The position numbers and the translations under genes were made by a program. From the NCBI GenBank assembly GCA_036924835.1, contig JBAGRR010000001.1:1674001-1738000 (forward strand): a DNA stretch of 64,000 nucleotides, read 5' to 3'. This document shows positions 38,853-47,614 of this stretch, piece by piece (positions within the stretch are counted from its first letter, which is position 1; every line of letters starts with the position of its first letter). Below the pieces are notes generated by a model that was given only the letters and a program-made list of their open reading frames with translations, searched no databases and was not told where the DNA came from. The stretch is from Nitrobacteraceae bacterium AZCC 1564. GTDB taxonomy: Bacteria; Pseudomonadota; Alphaproteobacteria; Rhizobiales; Xanthobacteraceae.

Positions 38853-40097
38853 CTATCGCGCAGCGATGGGATCAACACCGTCTGGATTCGGCTTTGTGTT
38901 GATGGTTGTGACCACCGACATCCCCGGACGCAGCAGATTCTCACGGGCAACCGAGAACGGCACGCGGATACGGACCGGCACGCGCTGAACGATTTTGGTG
39001 AAGTTGCCGGTGGCATTGTCCGGCGGCAACAGCGTAAAGACAGATCCCGATGCCGGTGCAAGGCTGTCGACAACACCCATGATCCTGCGCCCGCTCACAC
39101 CATCCACAGTGATGGAGACAGGCTGTCCCGGCTTGAGGCGGCCAAGCTGCGTTTCCTTGTAGTTGGCATCGATATAGACGTCATCGAGCGGCACGACGTT
39201 GGCAAGGCGCTGACCTGGCTGCACGAAATCGCCAACATTGACGAGACGATTGGAGAAAATGCCGTCCACTGGCGCACGCACCTCGGTAAACGACAGATCA
39301 CGAACGGCCTTCGCGAGCGCCGTACGCAATTCCTGCAGCGTTCCTTCGGCTTCCGCCTTCTGCGCCTTGATCACGTCAACCTGGGTCTGCGCTGCTTCGA
39401 GCGTTGCCTTTGCAGCCTCAACAGCAGCGACCGCCTGATCGCGCGCCGCCTGAGAGACATCGAATGTTGCCTTCGATGCAAAACCCTTGGCACTTAATTC
39501 TTCCTGACGAACAAAGTCAGCCTGCGCACGCTTGGTGGCGGCTTCCGCCGACACGAGCTGCGCCTTGGCCTGATCGACCGCACTCTGCTGCGCGCCCTCT
39601 TGACGGCTGATGCGTTCAATCGTGGCCTGCTGAGTTGCGATCTTCGCGCGCGCGTTCTCGGCAGCCAGGCGATAATCGCCGTCGTCGATCTGGAACAGGA
39701 TGTTACCCGCACCAACACGGGTGTTGTCCGCGACTCCGATCCTGGCAATGTGTCCCGCCACCTTGGCGCCGAGTGTGGTGTTATTGGCGCGAACGTAAGC
39801 ATCGTCGGTGCTGATCATGTAGCGGCCGACAAGGATGTAGTGAACGCCGAAGTAGATCAGGGCGAGCGCGGCCAGCGCGCCAACGCCGACAAAAATCTTC
39901 TTGCGCTTCGCTGACTTCGGTTTCTCGGCCGCGCCATCTGCGGTTGGGACTGCAGTTGCTGGCTCCTCAGCCGTTCGGCGTGCGGACGGCCCCTCGCTCC
40001 GCTCGATGTTCTGCACGACCCGCGAGGCTTCGCCGCCCTCAGCCGTCTGCGGCTCCGGGTGGACCACCCGGGGAGTTTCTCGAGCAGGCACGGCCAT
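38853..40097 (-). CDS. emrA: EmrA/HlyD-type membrane fusion protein
   Basis: EmrA is the periplasmic adaptor of the EmrAB pump. From 40097 (MAVPARETPRV, preceded by AAGGA) it has 414 residues: a low-complexity cytoplasmic head, one membrane helix (IFVGVGALAALALIYFGVHYI), the lipoyl half-motif RYMISTDDAYVRANNTTLGA, a long alpha-helical hairpin rich in A/Q/E, and the second half-motif VRAPVDGIFSNRLVNVGDFV. An ATG at 40151 is in frame. It is 31 bases upstream of emrB and divergent from tetR. Confidence 0.92.
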   Translation of the reverse strand: MAVPARETPRVVHPEPQTAEGGEASRVVQNIERSEGPSARRTAEEPATAVPTADGAAEKPKSAKRKKIFVGVGALAALALIYFGVHYILVGRYMISTDDAYVRANNTTLGAKVAGHIARIGVADNTRVGAGNILFQIDDGDYRLAAENARAKIATQQATIERISRQEGAQQSAVDQAKAQLVSAEAATKRAQADFVRQEELSAKGFASKATFDVSQAARDQAVAAVEAAKATLEAAQTQVDVIKAQKAEAEGTLQELRTALAKAVRDLSFTEVRAPVDGIFSNRLVNVGDFVQPGQRLANVVPLDDVYIDANYKETQLGRLKPGQPVSITVDGVSGRRIMGVVDSLAPASGSVFTLLPPDNATGNFTKIVQRVPVRIRVPFSVARENLLRPGMSVVTTINTKPNPDGVDPIAAR

Positions 40098-40155
40098 CCT
40101 TGGCTTCCTTAATTTCGCCTGCCCCGCGGCAAGCACCTTAACATGCGACAAAAGC

Positions 40156-40186
40156 TACCATTGACCGAACGGTTCGGTCAATGGTA
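40156..40186. promoter_or_regulatory. Palindromic operator between emrA and tetR
   Basis: A perfect palindrome of 15-base arms around one central base (40171) has the core TTGACCGAAC / GTTCGGTCAA. It sits in the divergent promoter region, 80 bases from the tetR start and 59 from the emrA start. Its form and place are those of a TetR-family operator, so the repressor very likely binds here and controls both itself and emrAB. Confidence 0.85.
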
Positions 40187-40265
40187 CTTGCATTATAGCC
40201 CGTTTATCGGCGAAATATCTTACGAATCGCGTCTCGAAGCGGGAAGTCAGGCTCAATCTAAACGA

Positions 40266-40904
40266 ATGGTTGCACATAGCTCCCTGACAGCCCTCCATCC
40301 GGAGGAAGATAGCGCCAAGCGCCGCCAGATCATGGAAGGCGCTCATCGCGTGTTCATGGACCTGGGCTTTGACGGCGCCAGCATGGGAGAGATCGCGCGT
40401 GCAGCCGGCGTTTCCAAAGGCACGCTCTACGTCTACTTCGCCGATAAGTTCAAGCTGTTCGAGGCCATTGTCGAACAGGAAAGCCTTGAGCAGGGCAAAG
40501 CGACATTTGACTTCGATCCGGCAAAAGATCCGGAGACGGTCCTCGGCAATTTCGGCCGGGCGTATATCGACATCCTGTGCAGGCCAGGCGGCGGATCATC
40601 AATCCGCACAGTGATGGCGATTGCCGAGCGCATGCCCGAAGTCGGCCGCCGCTTTTACGAGCGCGTGCTTGCACACACCATCAATCGTCTCGCCGGCTAT
40701 CTCGATATCAAGGTTCAAGAAAAGCAGCTCGCGATTGACAATTGCGAACTGGCTGCGGCGCAGTTCATGCAGATGTGCCAGGCAACACTCTTCCAGCCTT
40801 ATATCTTTCAGGCGAAGCCCGCTCCCTCACCTCGGCAGATTGCGACAGTCGTCGACAGCGCGACGCGGATGTTTCTTGCGAACTACGGGCCAAAGCCCGC
40901 TTGA
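40266..40904 (+). CDS. TetR/AcrR family transcriptional repressor
   Basis: The 212-residue protein starts at 40266 (MVAHSSLTALHPEEDSAKRR). It has the TetR helix-turn-helix (IMEGAHRVFMDLGFDGASMG, then IARAAGVSKGTLYVYFADKF) and a C-terminal ligand domain of the TetR_C type. An open frame extends upstream to 40143, but it would put the operator inside the coding region. The divergent emrAB genes are the likely targets, induced when a pump substrate binds the repressor. Confidence 0.9.
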   Translation: MVAHSSLTALHPEEDSAKRRQIMEGAHRVFMDLGFDGASMGEIARAAGVSKGTLYVYFADKFKLFEAIVEQESLEQGKATFDFDPAKDPETVLGNFGRAYIDILCRPGGGSSIRTVMAIAERMPEVGRRFYERVLAHTINRLAGYLDIKVQEKQLAIDNCELAAAQFMQMCQATLFQPYIFQAKPAPSPRQIATVVDSATRMFLANYGPKPA

Positions 40905-40911
40905 TCGAGCT

Positions 40912-41017
40912 TAAAGCGTTTTCAAGCGAAGTGGCGACCGGTTCGCGTGAAGAAAACGCGTCAAAACAAGAATCTAGAGCTTCGTTCTGATTTCAATCAG
41001 AACCGAACAGGCTCTAG
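40912..41017. repeat. Second intergenic repeat type with CTAG-footed hairpin
   Basis: This 106-base stretch contains AGCGTTTTC pairing with GAAAACGC (about 40914-40960), followed by a hairpin (40974-41017) bounded by CTAG: CTAGAGC pairs with GCTCTAG and GTTCTGATT with AATCAGAAC. From general knowledge, very similar sequences recur between genes in Bradyrhizobium relatives; only one copy is present here. The right CTAG (41014-41017) contains the TAG stop codon of the extensin-like gene on the minus strand. Confidence 0.7.
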
Positions 41018-42219
41018 TCACGCTCTTTGATGCGCGACTCGTCTTCAATTGTATCCTGATCGTCCTTGGACAACGGGCCGCGCGCATACACCCGACGCGA
41101 TCGCTGGCCGATCGAGCCGGTGATGCCGCCGTCGCGCCCGGCGTAACTACGCGAAAACGCCCGCGATGCGATTTCTTCGCCGGATACCGCCGCAGGCTGG
41201 CAAATGATGCGCCGGCTGGCGCGCCGCATCAGATCAACGTGAATATGATCGTAGTGGTAGACGTTCGACCCCGGTGCCAGCACGGTGTTAAAGAGCTGGC
41301 ACGCGCCACCTTGCACATCGCGCAGGAAGCCTTGCTCTTCCGGCAATCCCTTCCAGCCATCCTTGACTGAGATGCGGCGTCCGTCAGCAAGCGTGAATGC
41401 GGCAATATCCAGCGCGTTGCCAAACGCATGCTCCGAAATATGCGCACGCGGATTGCCGTTCATGCCGCGGCAGGAATAAGCGGAGATCTGCTTGATTTCG
41501 ACAACCCGTGAACCGAACCAACGTTCGGCAGCAGGCTGAACGGATTCCACCAGCCAGCGATCGAGCATTGAAACAATCGGACATGCCAGTGTCGCGGTTG
41601 GCTTCAGCGCCACTGGCCCGAACGATGAGACCGGCGCTCCTTGCGGACCGAGACGCGGCGGGGTGGCGGGCTGCAAAGCGGGGCTTGCCGAGTAAGGTCG
41701 CGCGCCGGACTGCGGGCGGGTCATTGGGGGTGATATTCCTTCGGCTCCCGCGGCAATATCCTCATCATCGCGCGACGCAATGCCAGGTGCATTCAAGGAC
41801 ATCGGCGCGCCAGACGGCGCCGGATACTCAGCGTTCGGTGCACCATTCGATGGATAGCCAGAGGGCGGCGGCGAATACGAGGGCTGTGAATAAGACGGCG
41901 GCGGCTGCGAAATCGGCCAGCGCGGCTGATTGCCGATGCTTGCCGGCGGCCTCAGATCGTCGACGTAACCCAAACTGCTGTTGGGCTCGCCAAGCGCTGC
42001 GACCTTGAGCGGAAACTCGGCGCCGCAGACGCCAGGGCCGGAAATGGGATCAATGCGAACGAGTTCCGCAGTTTCTTTCACCGCACCGGATTTCAGACAT
42101 GCTTTCTCGGCCTCCGCTCTCCAGGGCTCGCGCTCTGCCGTGAAAAAACCACGGCCGCAGCCAGCCAACGAGACGAGGACAAGGGAGCCGACGAGATACA
42201 AACAAACTCCACGCGCCAT
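41014..42219 (-). CDS. Extensin-like C-terminal domain lipoprotein
   Basis: The 401-residue product starts with a lipoprotein signal (VGSLVLVSLAGCGRGF, lipobox Cys at about 21), followed by a proline/serine/tyrosine-rich linker (about residues 95-190) and the extensin-like domain. That domain has AYSCRGMNGNPRAHISEHAF, GNALDIAAFTLADG and VYHYDHIHVDL, whose His/Asp pattern resembles zinc peptidases of the M15/LAS group. Rhizobial proteins of this type are thought to act in the periplasm or wall. The stop TAG lies in the CTAG of the neighbouring repeat. Confidence 0.83.
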   Translation of the reverse strand: MARGVCLYLVGSLVLVSLAGCGRGFFTAEREPWRAEAEKACLKSGAVKETAELVRIDPISGPGVCGAEFPLKVAALGEPNSSLGYVDDLRPPASIGNQPRWPISQPPPSYSQPSYSPPPSGYPSNGAPNAEYPAPSGAPMSLNAPGIASRDDEDIAAGAEGISPPMTRPQSGARPYSASPALQPATPPRLGPQGAPVSSFGPVALKPTATLACPIVSMLDRWLVESVQPAAERWFGSRVVEIKQISAYSCRGMNGNPRAHISEHAFGNALDIAAFTLADGRRISVKDGWKGLPEEQGFLRDVQGGACQLFNTVLAPGSNVYHYDHIHVDLMRRASRRIICQPAAVSGEEIASRAFSRSYAGRDGGITGSIGQRSRRVYARGPLSKDDQDTIEDESRIKERD

Positions 42220-42453
42220 TCGCGCAAGTTCACCGAAGATAATTAAAGACTTCTCAACGCATTGTTATTCAATGATTTTTAACCATGTTGTCGCCGGCGC
42301 ACCGGGGCGGCGACCGTGATGAGGCAGCAGGCCCGACTTTTCCGCGCCGGAACGGCTCGTCACTTCTCACGTTAGAGCGAGAAGCGATGTCAATTCGCGA
42401 CCCAGGCCCCCGGGAGCCTTCTGCCGGGTGGGGCGCGTTCAGGGAGTTGTCCG

Positions 42454-42537
42454 ATGACGATGGCCCGAACAGTTAGCGTTGCGACTGCATATGCGTCGAT
42501 CCTGTTCGTCGCCGCGGTTGTGCTTGGATTGCTCTAG
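42454..42537 (+). CDS. Putative 27-residue membrane peptide
   Basis: A short frame from ATG 42454 to TAG 42537 encodes a peptide of 27 residues, mostly one hydrophobic helix (SVATAYASILFVAAVVLGLL). A good ribosome site (AGGGAG) lies 7 bases upstream. Small single-helix proteins of this style are common in the Bradyrhizobiaceae. It lies 220 bases upstream of the persulfide dioxygenase-rhodanese gene. Function unknown; the call rests on ribosome site, helix and termination only. An overlapping 29-codon frame starts at 42387. Confidence 0.4.
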   Translation: MTMARTVSVATAYASILFVAAVVLGLL

Positions 42538-42757
42538 CGCGGCCCGCGACCCGATCGACCCTCCATCTCACTCAACGTTGGCACTGATCGATCGCGGCGA
42601 TGCCTGGATCACGCACGATTAACTGATGGTGCGGATCAACAGGCCCGTGCCGTCCCGTAAAAATATGGAGAGGACTCAAAGATGCGCGGCCAACCGCGCA
42701 GAGAGCGGTGTATTGTGGCGTTGCCGGATGGCGCTGATTGCATCAAAGGAGAAAACC

Positions 42758-43801
42758 ATGATCTTTCGCCAGCTGTTCGACAGTACATCGTGCACCTACA
42801 CATATTTGCTAGCGAGCCGCCGCGGCGGAGAGGCGCTAATCATCGATCCCGTGCTGGAAAAGGTCGATAGATACGTCCAGCTTTTGCAGGATCTCGATCT
42901 CAAACTCATCAAGGCCGTCGACACGCATCTCCACGCGGATCACATCACTGGCCTCGGCGCGCTTCGCGACAAGACCCACTGTATTACGGTGATGGGCGAG
43001 CAAAGCGGCGTCGACGTTGTTTCGATGCGCGTCTCAGACGGCGACCGCATCGATATCGAAGGCGTCAACCTCGATGTGATCTACACGCCAGGCCACACTG
43101 ACGATTCCTACAGCTTCGCCATGGCGGATCGCGTGTTCACCGGCGATACGCTGCTGATCCGCGGTACAGGCCGAACCGATTTCCAGCGTGGCGACGCCCG
43201 CGCCCAATATGAATCGATCTTCGGCAGGTTGCTGAAACTGCCGGACCAGACACTGGTTTATCCGGCTCACGACTACAAAGGCGATACAGTCTCGACGATC
43301 GGCGAAGAGAAAGCATGCAATCCCCGCCTGCAGATGAAGTCGGTGGACGAGTATGTCGAGCTCATGAACAATCTGAACCTGCCGAATCCCAAAATGATGG
43401 ATGTCGCTGTTCCGGCGAACATGCATGTCGGCCTCGCGCAGGATGACGTCGCGCGCCGTGGCTGGGCGTTCACGCCATTACAGGCGATGGAATTGATCGG
43501 GCAACGCGGTGTCGTGCTGATCGATCTTCGCGAGCGGCGAGAACGGGAAAGACATGGGATCATTCCCGGTTCGCTGCATGCGCCATATCCGGATCTGTCC
43601 GACAACGTCAGACCAGGCGGCCTCCTCCATGAACTCGGCCTCGCCTCCGGAAACCGTTTGCTGTTCTACTGTGCATTCGGCGAGCGCTCCGCCATGGCGG
43701 TGCAGGCTGCCCAGCAGGCAGGTCTTGCCAACACCGGGCATATCCAGGGCGGACTGGAGGCTTGGCGGAAAGCCGGCGGACAAACCGTACCTGCCGGATG
43801 A
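42758..43801 (+). CDS. Persulfide dioxygenase-rhodanese fusion (MBL fold)
   Basis: The 347-residue protein has an N-terminal metallo-beta-lactamase domain of ETHE1 type with metal ligands in THLHADHITG (His57, His59, Asp61, His62), PGHTDDS (His113), FTGDT (Asp130) and YPAHDY (His171). It also has a C-terminal rhodanese domain with the catalytic Cys305 in FYCAFGERS. Such fusions oxidise glutathione persulfide and move sulfane sulfur in sulfide detoxification. The start at 42758 (MIFRQLFDST) follows AAAGGAG by 6 bases. It stands alone, but a YeeE/YedE sulfur transporter pair is encoded at 55410. Confidence 0.9.
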   Translation: MIFRQLFDSTSCTYTYLLASRRGGEALIIDPVLEKVDRYVQLLQDLDLKLIKAVDTHLHADHITGLGALRDKTHCITVMGEQSGVDVVSMRVSDGDRIDIEGVNLDVIYTPGHTDDSYSFAMADRVFTGDTLLIRGTGRTDFQRGDARAQYESIFGRLLKLPDQTLVYPAHDYKGDTVSTIGEEKACNPRLQMKSVDEYVELMNNLNLPNPKMMDVAVPANMHVGLAQDDVARRGWAFTPLQAMELIGQRGVVLIDLRERRERERHGIIPGSLHAPYPDLSDNVRPGGLLHELGLASGNRLLFYCAFGERSAMAVQAAQQAGLANTGHIQGGLEAWRKAGGQTVPAG

Positions 43802-43977
43802 CGTGCTTGATGAATCCAATCCAAGCCTTTGAACCCTCGTCCTCCCTGCGCAGACCAAGTGAATGTGCAGGGAGATCTCGATGCTTCTCTTCTCGATATT
43901 GATTTGACGGACGGCTGGCGCCCCGGCGTTCACATTACAATTGCAATGGATAGATCCACTTTCACGAACAACTGGCG

Positions 43978-45678
43978 TTGCATCGGGGTACTGGTGCTGT
44001 CAAAAATCGTTTCCGTTACCTGAGCTTCCGTTCTTTATTGCTTTACACAGGTGTCATCGTGAATAGCTGCCGCGGCCTGGTTGTTGCGTTGATCTTTTGC
44101 AGCCTCATCTCAACGTCGGTTACGGCCAGAGCGGAAAGCCCTCGCTCATCCAACTTCCGCCTTGCGCAGGCTGAACCATCACAAACGGCGCCAGCGCAAC
44201 CGGCAACGTCTCAACCGACAACGCCCGAACCAGCGCAGGCCGACCAGTCGCAGCAGCCTAATGCGCAGCCATCAGGTCAAGCTGCTGCCGATTCATCGCA
44301 GGCTGTGGCCGAAGAACCCGTCGGCAATGTCGCAACTTTGCAAGGCACCGCAACGGTTACGCGCAACGGTGCCAGCGCGCCGCTCAAATTGAAGGACGAT
44401 ATCTACAAGGGCGACACACTGCAGACCGGTAAAAGCTCAGCGCTCATTGTCACCTTCACAGATGACACGACGCTCAACCTGTCCGCGAGTTCGCGTGTTG
44501 TCGTTGACAATTTCGTTTACGAGGAAGGCGGCAAGGCCAACGCTGCTCTGATCAATGTCGCTCGTGGCACCATGGCCTTCGTTGCCGCTGCCGTCGCCAA
44601 GACCGGCGACATGAAAATCGAAACGCCAACGGCAACGCTCGGCATTCGCGGCACCACCGGCGTCGTGGAGGTGCCTGAAGGCGCGTCAGCCAGCAGCACC
44701 ATCAACAATGTCGGCGTCAAACTTTATCCCGATGCGGACGGCAAGGTCGGCCGCATCGAAGTCAAAGCGCGCGATGGCGCGCCGCTTGGCATGCTGACAC
44801 AGGGCGCAAGCGGATTCACCGTGCGCGGCGAGATGGTCCGCGGATTTGGTATGCGAATGTCGGTGATGCCTATGGTGATGTCAGCGCGGCAGATGGCACG
44901 CGACCGCGGCTTCGTACAGCGAGTGCACGTGATGCAAAACATCGGCCGCAACATTGTCAGGGAGCAGCGCACTTTCCGCATGCAAAATCCGCAACGGCAG
45001 CCGGGCTTCGGCCGGCCGGGCTCACAGCAGCCAGGCTTGCAGCGGCAGCCTGGCCCGCAGAACCAGCCGGGTCTCCGCAATCGACCGGGACAACAGCCTG
45101 ATCTGCGTAATCCGCAGCGGCAGACGCCGCAAAGACCCGGTCTTCAGAACCGGCCAGGCCAACCGCAACAGCCCGGCCAGGAAAGACGGTCTGGCTTCCA
45201 GAACGCACCAGGCCAGCAGCGCACGGGCCTGCAGAACCAACCCGGACAGCAACGCCGGTCGGGTGCACCGGGACAATTCGGGCAGCGCGAACCAGGCGCC
45301 CCGAATTCACCCGGAAGTTTGCAGCGGCAAGGCCTGCAACATGGCCCCGGGATGCAAAGGCCAACGGGTGCTCCCAATCAATTTGGAGCGCGCCAAGGTC
45401 TTCCTCATCAACAGGGCATGCAACGTCAGCCCGGCACGCCTAATCATCCGCAACGACAATTCGGCGGCGGATCAGGCCAGTTCGGACCGCGACAACTTGG
45501 AGGATTGCCGGGCCAACTCGGCGGCATTGCGGGCCGGCTCGGCGTGCGGGGACTGCCAATTCCTCAGGTGCCGGCGGCCGCGCCGCGCTCTGCGCCGCAG
45601 GGACAACCTGCACAACAACGGCAGCCGTCACCAAAGCAAGGCCAGGATCGGAAGAAATCCGACGAGCGCAACAACTAG
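43978..45678 (+). CDS. FecR-domain secreted protein with long P/Q/G-rich tail
   Basis: The product of up to 566 residues has a hydrophobic signal (CRGLVVALIFCSLISTSVTA), a glutamine/proline-rich linker, a FecR-type domain at about residues 110-260 (NVATLQGTATVTRNGASAPL, DDIYKGDTLQTGKSSALIVT, TLGIRGTTGVVEV), and a tail of about 230 residues rich in Pro, Gln, Gly and Arg with imperfect repeats such as LQNQPGQQRRSG. A GTG at 44059 (VNSCRGLVV) is a plausible alternative start. FecR domains of this group are found in periplasmic proteins of unknown role. The stop TAG is inside the first CTAG of repeat copy E. Confidence 0.75.
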   Translation: MHRGTGAVKNRFRYLSFRSLLLYTGVIVNSCRGLVVALIFCSLISTSVTARAESPRSSNFRLAQAEPSQTAPAQPATSQPTTPEPAQADQSQQPNAQPSGQAAADSSQAVAEEPVGNVATLQGTATVTRNGASAPLKLKDDIYKGDTLQTGKSSALIVTFTDDTTLNLSASSRVVVDNFVYEEGGKANAALINVARGTMAFVAAAVAKTGDMKIETPTATLGIRGTTGVVEVPEGASASSTINNVGVKLYPDADGKVGRIEVKARDGAPLGMLTQGASGFTVRGEMVRGFGMRMSVMPMVMSARQMARDRGFVQRVHVMQNIGRNIVREQRTFRMQNPQRQPGFGRPGSQQPGLQRQPGPQNQPGLRNRPGQQPDLRNPQRQTPQRPGLQNRPGQPQQPGQERRSGFQNAPGQQRTGLQNQPGQQRRSGAPGQFGQREPGAPNSPGSLQRQGLQHGPGMQRPTGAPNQFGARQGLPHQQGMQRQPGTPNHPQRQFGGGSGQFGPRQLGGLPGQLGGIAGRLGVRGLPIPQVPAAAPRSAPQGQPAQQRQPSPKQGQDRKKSDERNN

Positions 45679-45812
45679 TGTCCCGGATCCAAAGTTCGCG
45701 TTATCATGCGAGGACGCTAGCAACTTTTATGATTCTAGTGTGGTTTAGGTTCAGAAGTTCGCTGGAAGGACTCGCGGGGAAAATCGAGCGAACATCTGTA
45801 CCACCACACTAG
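45675..45812 (+). repeat. CTAG-bounded two-hairpin repeat, copy E (partly deleted)
   Basis: Copy E overlaps the last codon of the FecR-domain gene. Hairpin 1 (45675-45720) keeps its feet (CTAGTGTCC / GGACGCTAG) and its 5' inner arm AAAGTTCGCG but has lost most of the loop and 3' inner arm, so it is only 46 bases. After the spacer CAACTTTTATGATT, hairpin 2 (45735-45812) is full length (CTAGTGTGGT / ACCACACTAG, core AGAAGTTCGC, TTA bulge on the 5' arm) with some mismatches. It is a decaying copy of the D/G subfamily. Confidence 0.85.
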
Positions 45813-45945
45813 ACGGGAACCGATCTTCGAAGCTGACGCGCCCTTTCGCCTATTGAAAATAACGACCCTGGAACATGCGCTGCGCGGGGTGGCATGCGCG
45901 CGACGAGAACGGTAGCATCGCTGTCGTGATGAGACTGGAGTCGTG

Positions 45946-47496
45946 ATGCGCATAAAAATCATTTTGTTGGGGCTGGCGGCTCTCGTCATTTCATTCGCGG
46001 CCAGCCTCTATGCAATGAACAGGCTCTGGCCAACCGACGTCGCGGCACCCAAGCTGGCACAACTTCCGCCTCTGCCGCCGGTGTCGCGCAATTCCGAAAT
46101 CATGACTCCGATCGCTGTGTCGATCACAGCATTGCGCGATGCGCTTGATCGGGCTGCCCCGCGCGATCTTGGTGGCAAAGCTGAAAATCCGATCGCACAA
46201 ATCCTCTCCAATGCCGATATCAACTGGACCGTCTCGCGTGGTCCGATCGCCGCGTCTGGTGCACAAAATACTTTGGCGCTCTCGACGCCTCTCGATGGCC
46301 GGCTCACAGTGCTCGGCTCCCTCTCGGTCGCAGGCGGCAGCGCGCTTGGCAATGCACTCGGCAACCTTCTGGGCGATGGCGCCGTCGAACAACTCGGAAA
46401 CGTCTCGATCAAATCGCTAAACGCCAACGCGGCGATTCACGGCAACGTTGCGATGACCGCGCGCCCGCAAATCCTGCCCAACTGGCGCGTCGATCCCAAT
46501 CTCACGGCCCAGGTCAATCTCGGTGACAGCAGCCTTTCAGTCGCGGGGGCAAAAATCGCTGTTCCCGCGCAGGTGAAGCCGCTGATCGACAAGACCGTGA
46601 GTGAGCAGATCAACCTGTTGCAGCAACGGCTGCGCAACGATCCATCGCTTGAACAGAATGCACGGCGCGAATGGGCGAAGCTATGCCGTTCGATTCCGCT
46701 GCCACCGGCCGCCGTGGGCATGCCCCCACTGTGGCTTGAGATGAGACCTGTTACCGCTGTCGCGGCGCAACCGCGCATCGACACCAACGCAGTCAACCTG
46801 ACGCTCGGACTACAGGCGGAAACGCGCGTACTGCCGAGTGAGACCAAGCCCGATTGCCCGTTTCCAACGACACTCAATATCGTCCCCGCCCCTGACCGCG
46901 GACGCGTAAAAATTGGTGTGCCGATCGACCTTCCCTTCACCGAGGTCAGCAAGATCGTCACCTTGCAGTTGAAGGATCGCGTCTTCCCGGAGGATGGCAG
47001 CGGCGCGGTGAATGTGACGGCCAAAAGCGCGAAGGTGAGCGCTTCCGGCGACCGTTTGCTGATTTCGCTGCTGGTGAATGCAAAAGAAAAGGCAAGCTGG
47101 TTCGGCTTCGGCGGCGAAGCGACAGTGCATATCTGGGGCAAGCCTGTTCTCGATCAGAAACAGCAGATCCTGCGGCTCACCGATCTGCAACTCGCCGTCG
47201 AATCCGATGCAGCTTTCGGTCTGCTCGGTGCCGCAGCGAAACCAGCTATCCCCTATTTGCAACGCGCGCTCGAAGATCGTGCCACCATTGACCTCAAAAC
47301 GTTTGCGGCCAATGCACGCGAGAAAATTTCTGACGTCGTCACCGATTTTCGCCAAAGCGATGACGGCATTCGCATGGATGCGTCCGTGACCAACATTCGT
47401 CTTGCGAACATCGCTTTCGATTCCAGCACCCTTCGCGTCATTGCGGAGGCAGAGGGCGCAATCAACGTCACCGTCACCGCGCTCCCCAAGTTGTGA
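45946..47496 (+). CDS. DUF4403 family protein
   Basis: The 516-residue protein has an N-terminal membrane anchor or signal (IKIILLGLAALVISFAASLY) followed by a long periplasmic region that matches the DUF4403 type (alternating beta-rich segments such as INWTVSRGPIAASGAQNTLA, IPYLQRALEDRATIDLKTFA). The family has no established function; related SMP/YceB-like folds bind lipids. A GTG three bases earlier (45943) is an alternative start. No partner gene is evident; the next gene starts 118 bases on. Confidence 0.78.
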   Translation: MRIKIILLGLAALVISFAASLYAMNRLWPTDVAAPKLAQLPPLPPVSRNSEIMTPIAVSITALRDALDRAAPRDLGGKAENPIAQILSNADINWTVSRGPIAASGAQNTLALSTPLDGRLTVLGSLSVAGGSALGNALGNLLGDGAVEQLGNVSIKSLNANAAIHGNVAMTARPQILPNWRVDPNLTAQVNLGDSSLSVAGAKIAVPAQVKPLIDKTVSEQINLLQQRLRNDPSLEQNARREWAKLCRSIPLPPAAVGMPPLWLEMRPVTAVAAQPRIDTNAVNLTLGLQAETRVLPSETKPDCPFPTTLNIVPAPDRGRVKIGVPIDLPFTEVSKIVTLQLKDRVFPEDGSGAVNVTAKSAKVSASGDRLLISLLVNAKEKASWFGFGGEATVHIWGKPVLDQKQQILRLTDLQLAVESDAAFGLLGAAAKPAIPYLQRALEDRATIDLKTFAANAREKISDVVTDFRQSDDGIRMDASVTNIRLANIAFDSSTLRVIAEAEGAINVTVTALPKL

Positions 47497-47614
47497 AGTC
47501 CGCAGAAAATTTTGCTGTTGTGCGAACGAACAGGCCTTGATGGCTGCGGCGGTTTGACGCAGGTTGTCGCCCGTAAATGATCCAAGAAACGGAACCACGG
47601 GAGAGGCCGTAGCA

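Noticed and set aside
44980..45600. Tandem DNA repeats suggestive of a CRISPR or satellite
   Set aside because: They are imperfect codon-level repeats of the P/Q/G-rich tail in a continuous reading frame, with no regular spacers.
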